From assembly GCA_030695565.1 (NCBI GenBank), contig JAUYRZ010000007.1, forward strand, positions 35,091 through 99,090: a DNA stretch of 64,000 bases, read 5' to 3'. Shown one piece after another: positions 18,002 through 30,305 of the stretch (the stretch's first letter is position 1; each line of letters starts with the position of its first letter). The notes under the pieces are model-generated. The model was not told the origin of the DNA. It made no database searches and worked only from the letters and a program-made list of their open reading frames with translations. This stretch comes from Archangium sp. GTDB taxonomy: Bacteria > Myxococcota > Myxococcia > Myxococcales > Myxococcaceae. Position numbers and translations under genes: made by a program.

Positions 18002-19540
18002 ATGAGTACGCGTCGCCCGATGACCCTCGAGCAGTTGCAGGCCGCCACCGAAGTGCTGGAGGCCGTGGTCGCCGACCGCTCGCTGCTGGCCGAGGTGCCC
18101 GAAGAAGCACGTCGTGCCTTCTTGATGGCCGCCGGCCGCGCGGCCAGCCCGCTTCGTCACGAGATCCAGGCGTTCAGCAAGGCGCTGCGCCGCGACCGCT
18201 TGAAGGAGCGCCAGGCCCGTGACCGCGTGGTGCGCGAGAGCACCGCCATCCGCGTGGCCCGCCAGGAGGCCGTCTTCACCGCTCCTTTACCCATGCTGCC
18301 CGGCGAGACGCGCGAAGGCCCGACGTTGGAAAAGTCGCGCTACTGCTACGTGTGCAAGGTCGAGTTCAACAAGGTGCATCACTTCTACGATGCGCTCTGC
18401 GTGCAGTGCGGTGACTTCAACTACGCCAAACGGTTCCAGACGGCACGGCTCGATGGCCAGGTGGCGTTGATCACCGGCGCGCGGTTGAAGATTGGTCAGC
18501 AGGCGGCGCTCATGTTGTTGCGCGCCGGTGCCCGGGTGCTGGTCACCACGCGCTTCCCGCACGACGCCGCCATCCGCTACGCGAAGGAGCCCGACTTCAA
18601 GCAGTGGGGTCACCGCCTCGAGGTGCACGGCCTCGACCTGCGTCACTCGCCCTCGGTGGAGTTGTTCGCGCGCTGGCTCTCCCGCCGGCTGCCGCGCCTC
18701 GACCTGTTGATCAACAACGCCGCGCAGACGGTGCGGCGCCCGGTGGGTTTCTTCAGCCACCTCATGTCGCTCGAGGAGCAGGCCATCACCACGCTGCCCG
18801 AAGGTGCGCAACTGCTGCTCCAGGGGCGGCAGGAATGTCTGGGCGCGATGGGCGCGCTGCCGCAGCTCGGCGCAGGAGCACCCGACGTGACGGGCCTCTC
18901 GAACTGGCACGTGGCGCACGGCGCGGGTGCGGGCGTGGCGGCTTCCGCGCGCTTGAGCCAGGTCCGCTACACCTACGAAGACGCGACCTACGGGATGGAG
19001 GTGTTCCCAGAAGGCAAGCTCGACGCGGATCTCCAGCAGGTCGATCTGCGCACGATGAACTCGTGGCGCATGACGCTCGACGAGGTGTCGACGCCGGAGC
19101 TGCTCGAGGTGCAGTTGGTGAACGCCGTCGCGCCGTTCGTGCTCGCGGGCCGGCTGCGTGAGCTGATGGCGAGGAGCCCGGCCGAGGCGAAACACGTGAT
19201 CAACGTGTCGGCGATGGAAGGCAGCTTCAGCCGCGGCACCAAGACCGACAAGCACCCGCACACCAACATGGCGAAAGCGGCGCTCAACATGATGACGCTC
19301 ACCAGCGCGCCCGACTACGCCAAAGACGGCATCTTGATGAACGCCGTCGATACGGGCTGGGTGACCGACGAAGATCCCGCGCACCATGCGACCCGCAAGA
19401 AGGAGTCGCTCGGGTTCCAGCCGCCGCTCGACATCGTCGATGGCGCTGCGCGGGTGATCGATCCCATCTTCACCACCGCCAATGGCGCCGAGCCCTCGTA
19501 CGGCAAGTTCCTCAAGGACTACCGTCCCACCAGTTGGTGA
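18002..19540 (+). CDS. Short-chain dehydrogenase/reductase-like protein with N-terminal zinc knuckle
   Basis: 512 residues from ATG 18002. Residues about 1-90 are helical. Residues 115-136 form a four-Cys knuckle, CYVCKVEF...CVQCGDFNYAKR. From about residue 150 a Rossmann SDR fold follows: VALITGARLKIGQQ (cofactor loop), LDLLINNAAQTVRRP, and HPHTNMAKAALNM at the place of the YxxxK catalytic motif. Here Thr stands where the catalytic Tyr normally is, with the Lys kept. This suggests altered chemistry or a non-catalytic role. Long insertions occur between the NNAA motif and the catalytic region. Substrate unknown. Cytosolic, no signal peptide. Confidence 0.85.
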   Translation: MSTRRPMTLEQLQAATEVLEAVVADRSLLAEVPEEARRAFLMAAGRAASPLRHEIQAFSKALRRDRLKERQARDRVVRESTAIRVARQEAVFTAPLPMLPGETREGPTLEKSRYCYVCKVEFNKVHHFYDALCVQCGDFNYAKRFQTARLDGQVALITGARLKIGQQAALMLLRAGARVLVTTRFPHDAAIRYAKEPDFKQWGHRLEVHGLDLRHSPSVELFARWLSRRLPRLDLLINNAAQTVRRPVGFFSHLMSLEEQAITTLPEGAQLLLQGRQECLGAMGALPQLGAGAPDVTGLSNWHVAHGAGAGVAASARLSQVRYTYEDATYGMEVFPEGKLDADLQQVDLRTMNSWRMTLDEVSTPELLEVQLVNAVAPFVLAGRLRELMARSPAEAKHVINVSAMEGSFSRGTKTDKHPHTNMAKAALNMMTLTSAPDYAKDGILMNAVDTGWVTDEDPAHHATRKKESLGFQPPLDIVDGAARVIDPIFTTANGAEPSYGKFLKDYRPTSW

Positions 19541-19552
19541 AGTTCAAACCTC

Positions 19553-19600
19553 GCCCTGCGAAGCGGGGAGAGGTCGGACGAAGTCCGGGTGAGGGGCCCA
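19553..19600. repeat. Degenerate copy of the dispersed intergenic repeat
   Basis: GCGGGGAGAGGTCGGACGAA and CCGGGTGAGGGGCC match, in inverse orientation, the CCCTCACCC...CTCTCCC element found at other gene ends here. It lies between the SDR and the CxxCH lipoprotein genes. Confidence 0.5.
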
Positions 19601-19605
19601 CGGCG

Positions 19606-20733
19606 ATGACCAGAACACTGCTTCTGCTTCTGCTGACGCTGGCCGGCTGCACCACGCCAGCCGTGACCGCAGACGCGGGCTACACCCCGACGCAAACCCG
19701 CCTGTTGGGTCTCAACGACGTCACCTTTCTCCTCCCGCTCGAATCACTCGACGCCGGCACCGCCTTCCCGCCGCCCGTCGAGATCATCCCGTTCTCCACC
19801 TTCGATCGCCTCACGTCGGCCACACCGCGCGTGCAGACCGACCTCTCGCGCCTCAGAGTGCTCGCCGCCCGTTTCGACATCTGCGACCGCGCCACGCCGG
19901 GCCCCTGCGAAGCCGACGCCGACGGAGTCTTCCGCCTGGTGCTGCAACCCGTCTTCGGCGCTCCGCCGCGAGTCGAAGACGTCACCTTCCACGCCTTCTT
20001 CTCCGTGCCGCGAGCCGAAGTGCCGCAGGTCGTCGATGAACTACGCGAGCTGGCCGCGCTGCAAGACGTGCCCCGAGGAGCCGCGCTCAGAGTGAACACC
20101 GCCGACGCGACCTCTCGGCAACGGCTCGCGCGGCTCGTCACCCGCTACGCGAAGAGCGCGCGCATGCACCGGCTGACCCTCTTCGGTCAGGAGACGGATC
20201 GCGCCGCGTTGATCTGGATCTTCCGCGGTGAAGAGCGCGCCCCCGACACGCTGGGCCCCATCGAGATCCCCGGCATCGCCACCACCTCGCAGGAGGTGCT
20301 CCTCTTCGGAGGCGACTCCTACGTGGTGACGCCGGTCGCCGACTTCCCTTCGGGGTTCTCGCGCGCCGTGATGGAGAGCAACTTCCGCAACGCCACCACC
20401 GCTCAACAGCTCGAGTCCGTGCGAAGCCTGCTGGCCATCGACAACCCTTCGCTGCACACCGCCAACACCGTGCAGTGCGCGAGCTGTCACCTGGTCACCA
20501 CCCTGCTCCAACCGCGCGCTGCTGACGCGGGCATCGACGTCACGACCCAGCCTGAGTCCTTCGGCTCGCCCAGCTTCGATCTCACTCCGCTCGGTGCCCA
20601 GAGCGCCCGCTTCCGCACCTTGCGCGCGCTGGGCTACTTCAACGACACGCCCCTCGTCTCCCAACGCGTGATCAACGAAACGGTCACCGTGCTGAATGAG
20701 CTCGAGCAGAGGTACCCCGTGGCGAGTCCGTAA
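19606..20733 (+). CDS. Lipoprotein with a CxxCH motif
   Basis: 375 residues from ATG 19606. The signal has a lipobox (LLLLLTLAGC). Most of the chain is an unrecognised domain; near residue 285 is TVQCASCHLVTTLLQPR, a CxxCH heme c attachment motif, and a Met or His sixth ligand cannot be assigned. DAG motifs mark it as a typical myxobacterial exported protein. It may be a periplasmic mono-heme cytochrome or the motif may be incidental. The gene to its right is the transhydrogenase operon, 99 bp away on the same strand, so link by function is not shown. Confidence 0.8.
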   Translation: MTRTLLLLLLTLAGCTTPAVTADAGYTPTQTRLLGLNDVTFLLPLESLDAGTAFPPPVEIIPFSTFDRLTSATPRVQTDLSRLRVLAARFDICDRATPGPCEADADGVFRLVLQPVFGAPPRVEDVTFHAFFSVPRAEVPQVVDELRELAALQDVPRGAALRVNTADATSRQRLARLVTRYAKSARMHRLTLFGQETDRAALIWIFRGEERAPDTLGPIEIPGIATTSQEVLLFGGDSYVVTPVADFPSGFSRAVMESNFRNATTAQQLESVRSLLAIDNPSLHTANTVQCASCHLVTTLLQPRAADAGIDVTTQPESFGSPSFDLTPLGAQSARFRTLRALGYFNDTPLVSQRVINETVTVLNELEQRYPVASP

Positions 20734-20832
20734 CCCGCTCCACGGAATTGGTCTGCGGGCTGCCCGCTTTCCGCGTGGCCGCTCGAGCTCCGGCGCGGCA
20801 CTCAGCCCCTGCAGCGGAATCGGGGGTTCTCA

Positions 20833-21918
20833 GTGCGGCTGGCCGTCCTCAAAGAAACGCAGACGAGTGAGCGGCGCGTCGCCCAGGTACCGGAGACGGC
20901 GGCGAAGCTGGTGAAGGCCGGTGTGAGCGTGGTGGTCGAGCGCGACGCGGGCCTCGCTGCCGGCTTTGACGACGCCGCATGGAACGCGGTCGGGGCCAGC
21001 ATCGCCAGCACCGCGGCAGAGGCAGTCGTCGGTGCTGCGATCGTCGTGGGCTTGCACGCACCGGAACTGCAGCTGGCCCCCGGAACGCTGCTCGTCTCGT
21101 TTCTCCCCCCTGCACGGCGCCCCTCGATGGCCACTGCGGGCATCTCCGCGCTCGCCATGGAGAAGGTGCCGCGCAGCACCCGCGGCCAGGCGGTGGATGC
21201 GCTCTCCAGTCAGGCCACGGTCGCGGGCTACCAATCGGTGCTGCTCGGTGCGAGCCGGTTGCCGCGCCTGCTCCCGATGATGACCACCGCCGCCGGCACG
21301 CTGAAGCCCGGCCGCGTGCTGGTGCTCGGCGCCGGCGTCGCGGGACTGCAGGCCATCGCCACGGCGAATCGCCTCGGCGCTCAAGTCTCTGCTTTCGACG
21401 TGCGCGCCGCCGTGAAGGAACAGGTGCAGTCGCTCGGCGCCAAGTTCGTGGAGATCGACGGCGTCACCAGCGCCGAGGGTGCAGGCGGCTACGCGAAGGA
21501 GCTCGCCCGCGATGAGCAAGCCCGCATCCTGGTCACGTTGAGCAGGGTCGTGCAGCAGGCCGACCTGGTCATCTGCACCGCGCAGATCCCCAACAAACCC
21601 GCGCCTCGGTTGATCACCGCCGAGATGGTCGCGGCGATGCAGCGGGGCGCGGTCATCGTGGATCTCGCGGCGGAGTCGGGTGGCAACTGCGAGCTCACCC
21701 GCCCCGGTGAAGAGGTGCTCACGCCCAACGGCGTGCTGGTGCTCGGCCCGCGCAACTTGCCTTCGACCATGCCGCTGCACGCCAGCATGATGTTCGCGAA
21801 GAACGTGCTCACGCTGGTGCAGCTGTGCGTGAAGGACGGCGGCGTCAGCCTCGATCTGAAGGACGACCTGATCGCCGCCATGCTGGTCACCCACGCGGGC
21901 GAAGTGCGGCACCCCTGA
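20833..21918 (+). CDS. pntAA: NAD(P) transhydrogenase subunit alpha, part 1 (NAD-binding)
   Basis: 361 residues from GTG 20833. It has the AlaDH/PNT N-terminal domain (MRLAVLKETQTSERRVAQVP), the RVLVLGAGVAGLQAIATANR dinucleotide-binding loop at about residue 158, and the C-terminal LTPNGVLVLGPRNLPSTMP. Domain I of proton-translocating transhydrogenase binds NAD(H) and moves hydride between NAD(H) and NADP(H) using the proton gradient. It is followed at 11 bp by pntAB and then pntB, the common three-gene split form. Shorter than some homologues but complete. Confidence 0.95.
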   Translation: MRLAVLKETQTSERRVAQVPETAAKLVKAGVSVVVERDAGLAAGFDDAAWNAVGASIASTAAEAVVGAAIVVGLHAPELQLAPGTLLVSFLPPARRPSMATAGISALAMEKVPRSTRGQAVDALSSQATVAGYQSVLLGASRLPRLLPMMTTAAGTLKPGRVLVLGAGVAGLQAIATANRLGAQVSAFDVRAAVKEQVQSLGAKFVEIDGVTSAEGAGGYAKELARDEQARILVTLSRVVQQADLVICTAQIPNKPAPRLITAEMVAAMQRGAVIVDLAAESGGNCELTRPGEEVLTPNGVLVLGPRNLPSTMPLHASMMFAKNVLTLVQLCVKDGGVSLDLKDDLIAAMLVTHAGEVRHP

Positions 21919-21928
21919 AAGGCCCGTC

Positions 21929-22216
21929 ATGACTCTCGCCGTCGCCGAGCTGTACGTCTTCATCCTCGCGGGCTTCGTGGGCTACCAGGTCATCACCCGG
22001 GTGCCGCCGCTGCTGCACACGCCGCTGATGTCGGCCACCAACATGATCTCCGCCATCTCGTTGGTCGGCTCGATCGTGGTTGCGGGCAGCGATCGCGGCA
22101 CGCTGTCCACCGTGCTGGGCACCGTCGCGGTGACCTGCGCCACCATCAACTTCGTCGGCGGCTACATCATCACCGACCGGATGTTGAAGATGTTCGCCGG
22201 GGGAAAGAAGTCGTGA
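21929..22216 (+). CDS. pntAB: NAD(P) transhydrogenase subunit alpha, part 2 (membrane)
   Basis: 95 residues with about three membrane helices. FVGYQVITRVPPLLHTPLMS and ATNMISAISLVGS are the family's signature. It forms part of membrane domain II together with PntB. The stop overlaps the pntB start (GTGA). Confidence 0.95.
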   Translation: MTLAVAELYVFILAGFVGYQVITRVPPLLHTPLMSATNMISAISLVGSIVVAGSDRGTLSTVLGTVAVTCATINFVGGYIITDRMLKMFAGGKKS

Positions 22217-23616
22217 GCCCCGAAGCGCTCGACGGGCGAACCGCGTTCATCTCCATCGCGTACCTGGGCGCGTCGATCGCCTTCATCCTCGGCTTGCGCG
22301 GGTTGACCCGGCCAGAGACCGCGCGCGGCGGCATGCAGCTGGCGGCGCTCGGGATGATCGGCGCGATCGCCGGCACGCTGGTGAACCACGACATCGTCAG
22401 CTACGGCTGGATCTTCGTGGGCCTCGCGCTGGGCACGTTGCTCGGGTGGCCGCTGGGCATGCGGGTGGCGATGACCCAGATGCCGCAGCGCATCGCCATC
22501 TCGCATCTGTTCGGAGCGCTGGCCGCGACCCTGGTGGGCATCGCCGAGTACACCCATCACGTGTGGGGTGGTCACGAGCTGGGCCGCTTCACCGCGTTGG
22601 CCCTGGGCTTCGAGGTGCTCTTCGGAGCGCTCACCGTCTCGGGGTCATTCATGGCGTTCGGCAAGCTGCACGAGATTCTCCCCGGGCGCGGCATCACGTT
22701 TCGCGGGCAGAACGCGGTGAACCTGACCATCTTCGTGAGCGCCATCGGGCTGCTCGGCTACGTCGTCTTTGCACCGACCACCTCGTGGGCCTTCTTCGCC
22801 ATGGCCGGGCTCGCGTTCCTCGCGGGCTTCATGATGGTGCTGCCCATCGGCGGCGCTGACATGCCGGTGGTGGTCTCGTTGCTCAACAGCTACGCGGGCC
22901 TCGCGGCTGCGGCGACGGGCTTCGCGCTGGGCAACGCGGTGTTGATCATCTGCGGCGCGCTCGACGGTGCCTCGGGTCTGCTGCTCTCGGTGTTGATGTC
23001 GAAGGCGATGAACCGCAGCTTCAGCAACGTGCTCTTCGGTGCGTTCGGCAGCGCGAAGCCGGCCCTGGCGGCAGGCGCGAAGGGCGAGATGAAGGAGGTC
23101 ACGCTGGAAGACGCGGCGCTCGCGCTCCGGTACGCGAAGAACGTGGTGGTGGTGCCGGGCTACGGGCTGGCCGTCGCGCAGGCGCAGAAGATCGTGGGTG
23201 AGCTGGCCGCGCTGCTCGAGGGCCACGGCAACGAGGTGCGCTACGCGATTCATCCGGTGGCGGGCCGCATGCCCGGTCACATGAACGTGCTGCTGGCCGA
23301 AGCGAACATCGGCTACGAAAAGATGATCGAGATGGAGGACATCAACGATCGTTTCGCCGACGTCGACGTGGCGATCGTGATCGGCGCGAACGACGTGGTG
23401 AACCCGGCGGCGCAGCGAGATCCCTCCAGCCCCATCTACGGAATGCCGGTGCTCAAGGTCGAGCTCGCGAGGCGCATCATCGTGCTCAAACGCGGCAAGG
23501 GCACCGGCTTCGCGGGCATCGAGAACGACCTCTTCACCGAAGAGAGAACCTCGCTGCTCTTCGGTGACGCCAAGGCCACCCTGCAACGTCTGCTCACCGA
23601 GCTCAAAACCCTCTAA
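22213..23616 (+). CDS. pntB: NAD(P) transhydrogenase subunit beta
   Basis: 467 residues from GTG 22213, which overlaps the pntAB stop by four bases. About nine membrane helices (residues 10-260) end in SKAMNRSFSNVLFGAFG, followed by the soluble NADP-binding domain III with VVVPGYGLAVAQAQ (about residue 315) and NDVVNPAAQRDPSSPIYGMP, both family signatures. The complex couples inward proton flow to NADPH formation in the inner membrane. It could supply NADPH for thiol redox enzymes such as those at 2401 and 41863; that link is inference. Confidence 0.96.
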   Translation: MSPEALDGRTAFISIAYLGASIAFILGLRGLTRPETARGGMQLAALGMIGAIAGTLVNHDIVSYGWIFVGLALGTLLGWPLGMRVAMTQMPQRIAISHLFGALAATLVGIAEYTHHVWGGHELGRFTALALGFEVLFGALTVSGSFMAFGKLHEILPGRGITFRGQNAVNLTIFVSAIGLLGYVVFAPTTSWAFFAMAGLAFLAGFMMVLPIGGADMPVVVSLLNSYAGLAAAATGFALGNAVLIICGALDGASGLLLSVLMSKAMNRSFSNVLFGAFGSAKPALAAGAKGEMKEVTLEDAALALRYAKNVVVVPGYGLAVAQAQKIVGELAALLEGHGNEVRYAIHPVAGRMPGHMNVLLAEANIGYEKMIEMEDINDRFADVDVAIVIGANDVVNPAAQRDPSSPIYGMPVLKVELARRIIVLKRGKGTGFAGIENDLFTEERTSLLFGDAKATLQRLLTELKTL

Positions 23617-23721
23617 CCCCGCCGGGGAGTCCGTCTGGGCGCCCTGACGACGGCGCCAACCGTGACCCCGCCCCGGGGGAATGCGATGCTCCGCGCCATC
23701 CTTCCCCCCGGAGCACCACCC

Positions 23722-24360
23722 ATGATTCGAGGCCTCGTCGTCACCACGCTCACCGCCGTTCTGCTCTCTGCCTGCGGCGGCACGGGCACGCTCTACGTGA
23801 GCGCCCGCTTCTCTTCAGACGGCAGCACGCCCAGCTCGCGCGCGCGGGTGGTCGTTCGCGAAGCGGCCACCACGGGTTCGCTGGTGCTCGACGCGCAGGT
23901 GTCCGTCACCGGCAGCAAGATGCCCAAGACCGGCATTCCCTTCGCGATGAACTCGATGGACTACCGGGTCGACGGCTTCGGGTGGGACGAGTCGTTGCGC
24001 CTCGAAGTGGTGCGCGGCAGCGATCGCGTGGAGGCCACGGTGCAGTCGCCCGGCTTCTCGGTCATCACCGCCCCCACCCAAGACGGCTCGGTGGTGAAGG
24101 CCAACGGGCTCCTCGTCACCTGGCGCGACGCGAACAACGTGCCGGCCGACATCGCGCGGGTGGTGCTGCAGCAGGCCGACCTCGACGTGACGCTCGCCGA
24201 CGACAAGTTCCAGTACCGCATCGGCGCCGAGCCGCTCGTGGTCAACGATCGCGAGACCGTCTACCTGGAGCGCAGCAACGAGATCGCCCCCGAAGGCGCC
24301 GCGCCCGGGTCGATCATCTCGGCCACCACCACGCACGCCATCAACTTCAAGGTCGAGTAA
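23722..24360 (+). CDS. Lipoprotein, hypothetical
   Basis: 212 residues from ATG 23722. Lipoprotein signal (TTLTAVLLSACGG), then a beta-rich domain of about 190 residues with no Cys and no recognised family. Strands such as TLYVSARFSSDG and ARVVVREAATTGSLVLD suggest an immunoglobulin-like fold. An earlier start at 23662 would put a Pro/Gly-rich stretch before the signal and is less likely. Confidence 0.8.
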   Translation: MIRGLVVTTLTAVLLSACGGTGTLYVSARFSSDGSTPSSRARVVVREAATTGSLVLDAQVSVTGSKMPKTGIPFAMNSMDYRVDGFGWDESLRLEVVRGSDRVEATVQSPGFSVITAPTQDGSVVKANGLLVTWRDANNVPADIARVVLQQADLDVTLADDKFQYRIGAEPLVVNDRETVYLERSNEIAPEGAAPGSIISATTTHAINFKVE

Positions 24361-24424
24361 GCGCGGCGGCGACCTGCCTCAGGAGACAGCTGCCGACGTG
24401 CCGCGTTCGGTGTAGGCCTGTCGC

Positions 24425-25147
24425 ATGTCGAAATCGGTCGCAGTGGGCGTGTTGATCTTCGTGGCGGGAATCGTGGTGGGCCGCATCAGCGTGCTGTCGA
24501 ACCAGCCGCAGGTGGCCACGCTCACGCCCGTCGCTGCGGCGCCTGCACCTGCGATGGCCGCTCCCGGCGTGCTCACGGGGACCATCGCCGAGGTGATTCA
24601 GGTCTCGCAGTACACCTACCTGCGCCTCGAGTCGGGTGAGTGGGCCGCCGTTCCTTCCGCGCCCGCGCTCGCCGTGGGGCAGCCCGTCTCGGTCTCGCTG
24701 CAGAACGAGATGACCGACTTCACCAGCCCTTCACTCGGCCGCACCTTCGCGAAGATCTGGTTCGGCGCGCTCGAGGGCGCGGCGCCGGTCGCGCGTGCGG
24801 CTCCGCCGGCGCCTCCCGAGGTGAAGGCGGCCTTGCAGGCAGTGGGCTCCGGCGCGGCGTTGACGTTGCGCGTGGTCGACGTGTTCTCCGAGCGCAAGGC
24901 GCTGGCGGGGCAACGCGTGAAGGTGACCGGCACGGTCGATCGGGTGAACTTCGTGCAGGGCGTTCACTACGTGCACCTCAAAGACGGCACCGGCGCGGCC
25001 GCCGACAAGACGGATGATCTGCTGTGTCTGAGCAGCGTCGAGGTCGCGAAGGGCGCGGCGGTGACCGTCGAAGGGCTCATCGTGCTCGACAAGGACGTGG
25101 GCATGGGCCCCGTGTCCGTCGTGCTGGATCAAGCGCAGGCTCGTTGA
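24425..25147 (+). CDS. Membrane-anchored protein with two OB-fold-like domains (NrfJ-like)
   Basis: 240 residues from ATG 24425. An N-terminal anchor (VGVLIFVAGIVVGRISVL) is followed by two similar domains: TGTIAEVIQVSQYTYLRLES with EWAAVP, and QRVKVTGTVDRVNFVQGVHY with HLKDGTG. The first recalls NrfJ-like proteins (pattern VxETMxxxxYTYxxL, WxAxP). A short Pro/Ala linker joins the domains. Role unknown, perhaps ligand or nucleotide binding in the periplasm. Convergent with the kinase gene; a hairpin lies between the stops. Confidence 0.7.
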   Translation: MSKSVAVGVLIFVAGIVVGRISVLSNQPQVATLTPVAAAPAPAMAAPGVLTGTIAEVIQVSQYTYLRLESGEWAAVPSAPALAVGQPVSVSLQNEMTDFTSPSLGRTFAKIWFGALEGAAPVARAAPPAPPEVKAALQAVGSGAALTLRVVDVFSERKALAGQRVKVTGTVDRVNFVQGVHYVHLKDGTGAAADKTDDLLCLSSVEVAKGAAVTVEGLIVLDKDVGMGPVSVVLDQAQAR

Positions 25148-25149
25148 CG

Positions 25150-25182
25150 AGGCCCTCACCCCGACTCCCGAAGGGAGAGGGA
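25150..25182. terminator. Bidirectional hairpin, dispersed repeat copy
   Basis: CTCCC, GAA, GGGAG (25165-25177) preceded by GAGGCCCTCACCCCGA. It lies between convergent genes ending at 25147 and 25185, as expected of a shared terminator. A CT pair present at 17041 is lost here, shortening the stem. Confidence 0.55.
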
Positions 25183-25184
25183 GG

Positions 25185-27221
<2,037 letters not shown>

Positions 27222-27327
27222 TTTCACCCCCAACAGACTTCGTCACAGAAGGGCCGAAACCTAACCCAGACCGAAGTCCGGATCAGCAGCGGTAAACATC
27301 CCAAAACAGGGCTCCCCGACAGGGGGA

Positions 27328-28710
<1,383 letters not shown>

Positions 28711-28723
28711 TTAAACCACCCCT

Positions 28724-28873
28724 ATGTTCCTCGCCGTTCTGGCCCAGGCTTCCAAGCACGACTTCGACCCCACCCGCGAGAACCTGGGCATGGTGGCCAT
28801 GGGCGTCATCGTGCTCGTCACCTGGCTCGCCTTCCGCCAGATGCTCAAGCTCTCCAACCGCAAGAAGCCGTAG
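28724..28873 (+). CDS. Small single-pass membrane protein
   Basis: 49 residues from ATG 28724 to TAG. The chain has a short soluble start (FLAVLAQASKHDFDPTRENL), one membrane helix (GMVAMGVIVLVTWLAFRQML) and a basic end (KLSNRKKP). The stop immediately precedes the end of the convergent lipoprotein gene. No family is recognised; the arrangement of Asp-rich head, helix and Lys/Arg tail is typical of a real small membrane protein. Confidence 0.7.
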   Translation: MFLAVLAQASKHDFDPTRENLGMVAMGVIVLVTWLAFRQMLKLSNRKKP

Positions 28874-30250
28874 TTACTGCACGCGGAACAGGCCGCGCAG
28901 CTCTTCGGTCTGGCTGGTGGGGAAGAGCCGGCGAATTGCGGTCACCCGCCACTGGTAGAACTGACCGGCAGTGAGCGCAGGGCCTCCGTAGGCCAGCGAG
29001 ACCGTCGCCTTGTCGGCGATGGCCACCTGCCAGAGCTCATTGCCCAGCCCGTCGAACACGCGCAGCACGTAGGCGTCGGCGTTGGAGTGCGTCTCCCACC
29101 GGAAGGTGGGCGTGGCGGTGGTGTCTTCCACCCCGTCTTTGCCGGGGCTGATCAGGCCCACCGCGGCAGTCACCTTGAAGGCCGGGCTCACCGCGGGCGA
29201 GAGCGCGCCGTTGGTGACCGTGATGTGCTGGAGCTGCGTGCCCGAGATGCCCGGGTCGGGATCGCGCACGTTGCCGTCGTTCTCGAAGGCGGCGAGCACC
29301 ACGTACTTGCCGTCGGGAATGCCGCCGATGGTCCACGCGCCGCTGATGTTGGGAGCCCCGCTCTCAGGCGCGCGCAACCCGGGCGGCACCTCGCCGCGGC
29401 CCAGCGCTTCGATGAAGGTGCTCTCCACCACCAGCACCACGCTGGTGCCGGCGTTGTTGGCGCCCGCCACCAGCTGCACGCTGCCGCTCATCGTCGCGGT
29501 GGAGGTGGCCGACTTCTTCAGCTCGACCGCCGTGACGTCGCTGCCCGCCACCGTGACGTCGACCGGGGTGTAGTTCACGCCGCGCGAATAGCCCGACACC
29601 TTGAAGGTGCCGGCGGGCACGTTGAAGAAGACGAACTTGCCGTCGGACGCCGCCAGGGTGGTGGCCCCACCGGGCTCGAGCACCAGCATCACCGACTTCT
29701 GCTCGGCGCTCATCTCGACGGTGCCTGCGATGGAAGGCAGGTTCTGCGCGCTCTGCGCCACCGGCGAGAGGCCGATGTCGGTCTGCGGCGTCTTCAAGAT
29801 GTACGGCTTGCCGTCTTCGGTGCGCGTCGCAGCTGAGGTGTCGACCGGCAACGAGATGCGGCCGCCCGAAGGGAAGCGGGTGAAGTTCTTCGCCTGGCTG
29901 CGCAGCAGCACCTTGCGCGCGACGAAGGCGCCCTTCTCGTCACTGCGCGTCGACGGCACGCGCAGGGAGTAGGCGCCGTCAGCGCCCGAGGTCACCGCCG
30001 GGCCCGCCGGAGCGCCGTTCTCGTCGGTGGCCACCACCGAAGCGCCCGCGATGCCAGCGCTGTTGGAGAGATCGTAAACGCGGCCGTCGAGCTGCACGGG
30101 CGCGAAACACAGCGGCTTGTCCTTGCCGGTGACCGTCTCGCAGACTTGTTCTTGGGGGCAGCTGGCAGGGTCGTCCAGCTTGCACTCGGCAGGACCACAC
30201 GCGGAAACGAGGCCACCCAACAACACACAGAGCATCAGTCGGTTCGTCAT
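28874..30250 (-). CDS. Lipoprotein with carboxypeptidase-regulatory-like domains
   Basis: 458 residues from ATG 30250. Lipobox VLLGGLVSAC, then a short Cys cluster (CKLDDPASCPQEQVCETV) and three or so repeats of the CarboxypepD_reg-like type: VYDLSNSAGIAGASVVATDE, then FVFFNVPAGTFKVSGYSRG, then GAWTIGGIPDGKYVVLAAF. The last 90 residues look like a fibronectin-type domain (TPTFRWETHSNADAYVLRVF). These surface beta-sandwich domains occur in many myxobacterial lipoproteins. Role unknown. Confidence 0.85.
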   Translation of the reverse strand: MTNRLMLCVLLGGLVSACGPAECKLDDPASCPQEQVCETVTGKDKPLCFAPVQLDGRVYDLSNSAGIAGASVVATDENGAPAGPAVTSGADGAYSLRVPSTRSDEKGAFVARKVLLRSQAKNFTRFPSGGRISLPVDTSAATRTEDGKPYILKTPQTDIGLSPVAQSAQNLPSIAGTVEMSAEQKSVMLVLEPGGATTLAASDGKFVFFNVPAGTFKVSGYSRGVNYTPVDVTVAGSDVTAVELKKSATSTATMSGSVQLVAGANNAGTSVVLVVESTFIEALGRGEVPPGLRAPESGAPNISGAWTIGGIPDGKYVVLAAFENDGNVRDPDPGISGTQLQHITVTNGALSPAVSPAFKVTAAVGLISPGKDGVEDTTATPTFRWETHSNADAYVLRVFDGLGNELWQVAIADKATVSLAYGGPALTAGQFYQWRVTAIRRLFPTSQTEELRGLFRVQ

Positions 30251-30305
30251 GACCCGGGAGTACGGGCAAACCGAGCACTTCGGGAAGATTTAGAAGTGTG
30301 GGCCT

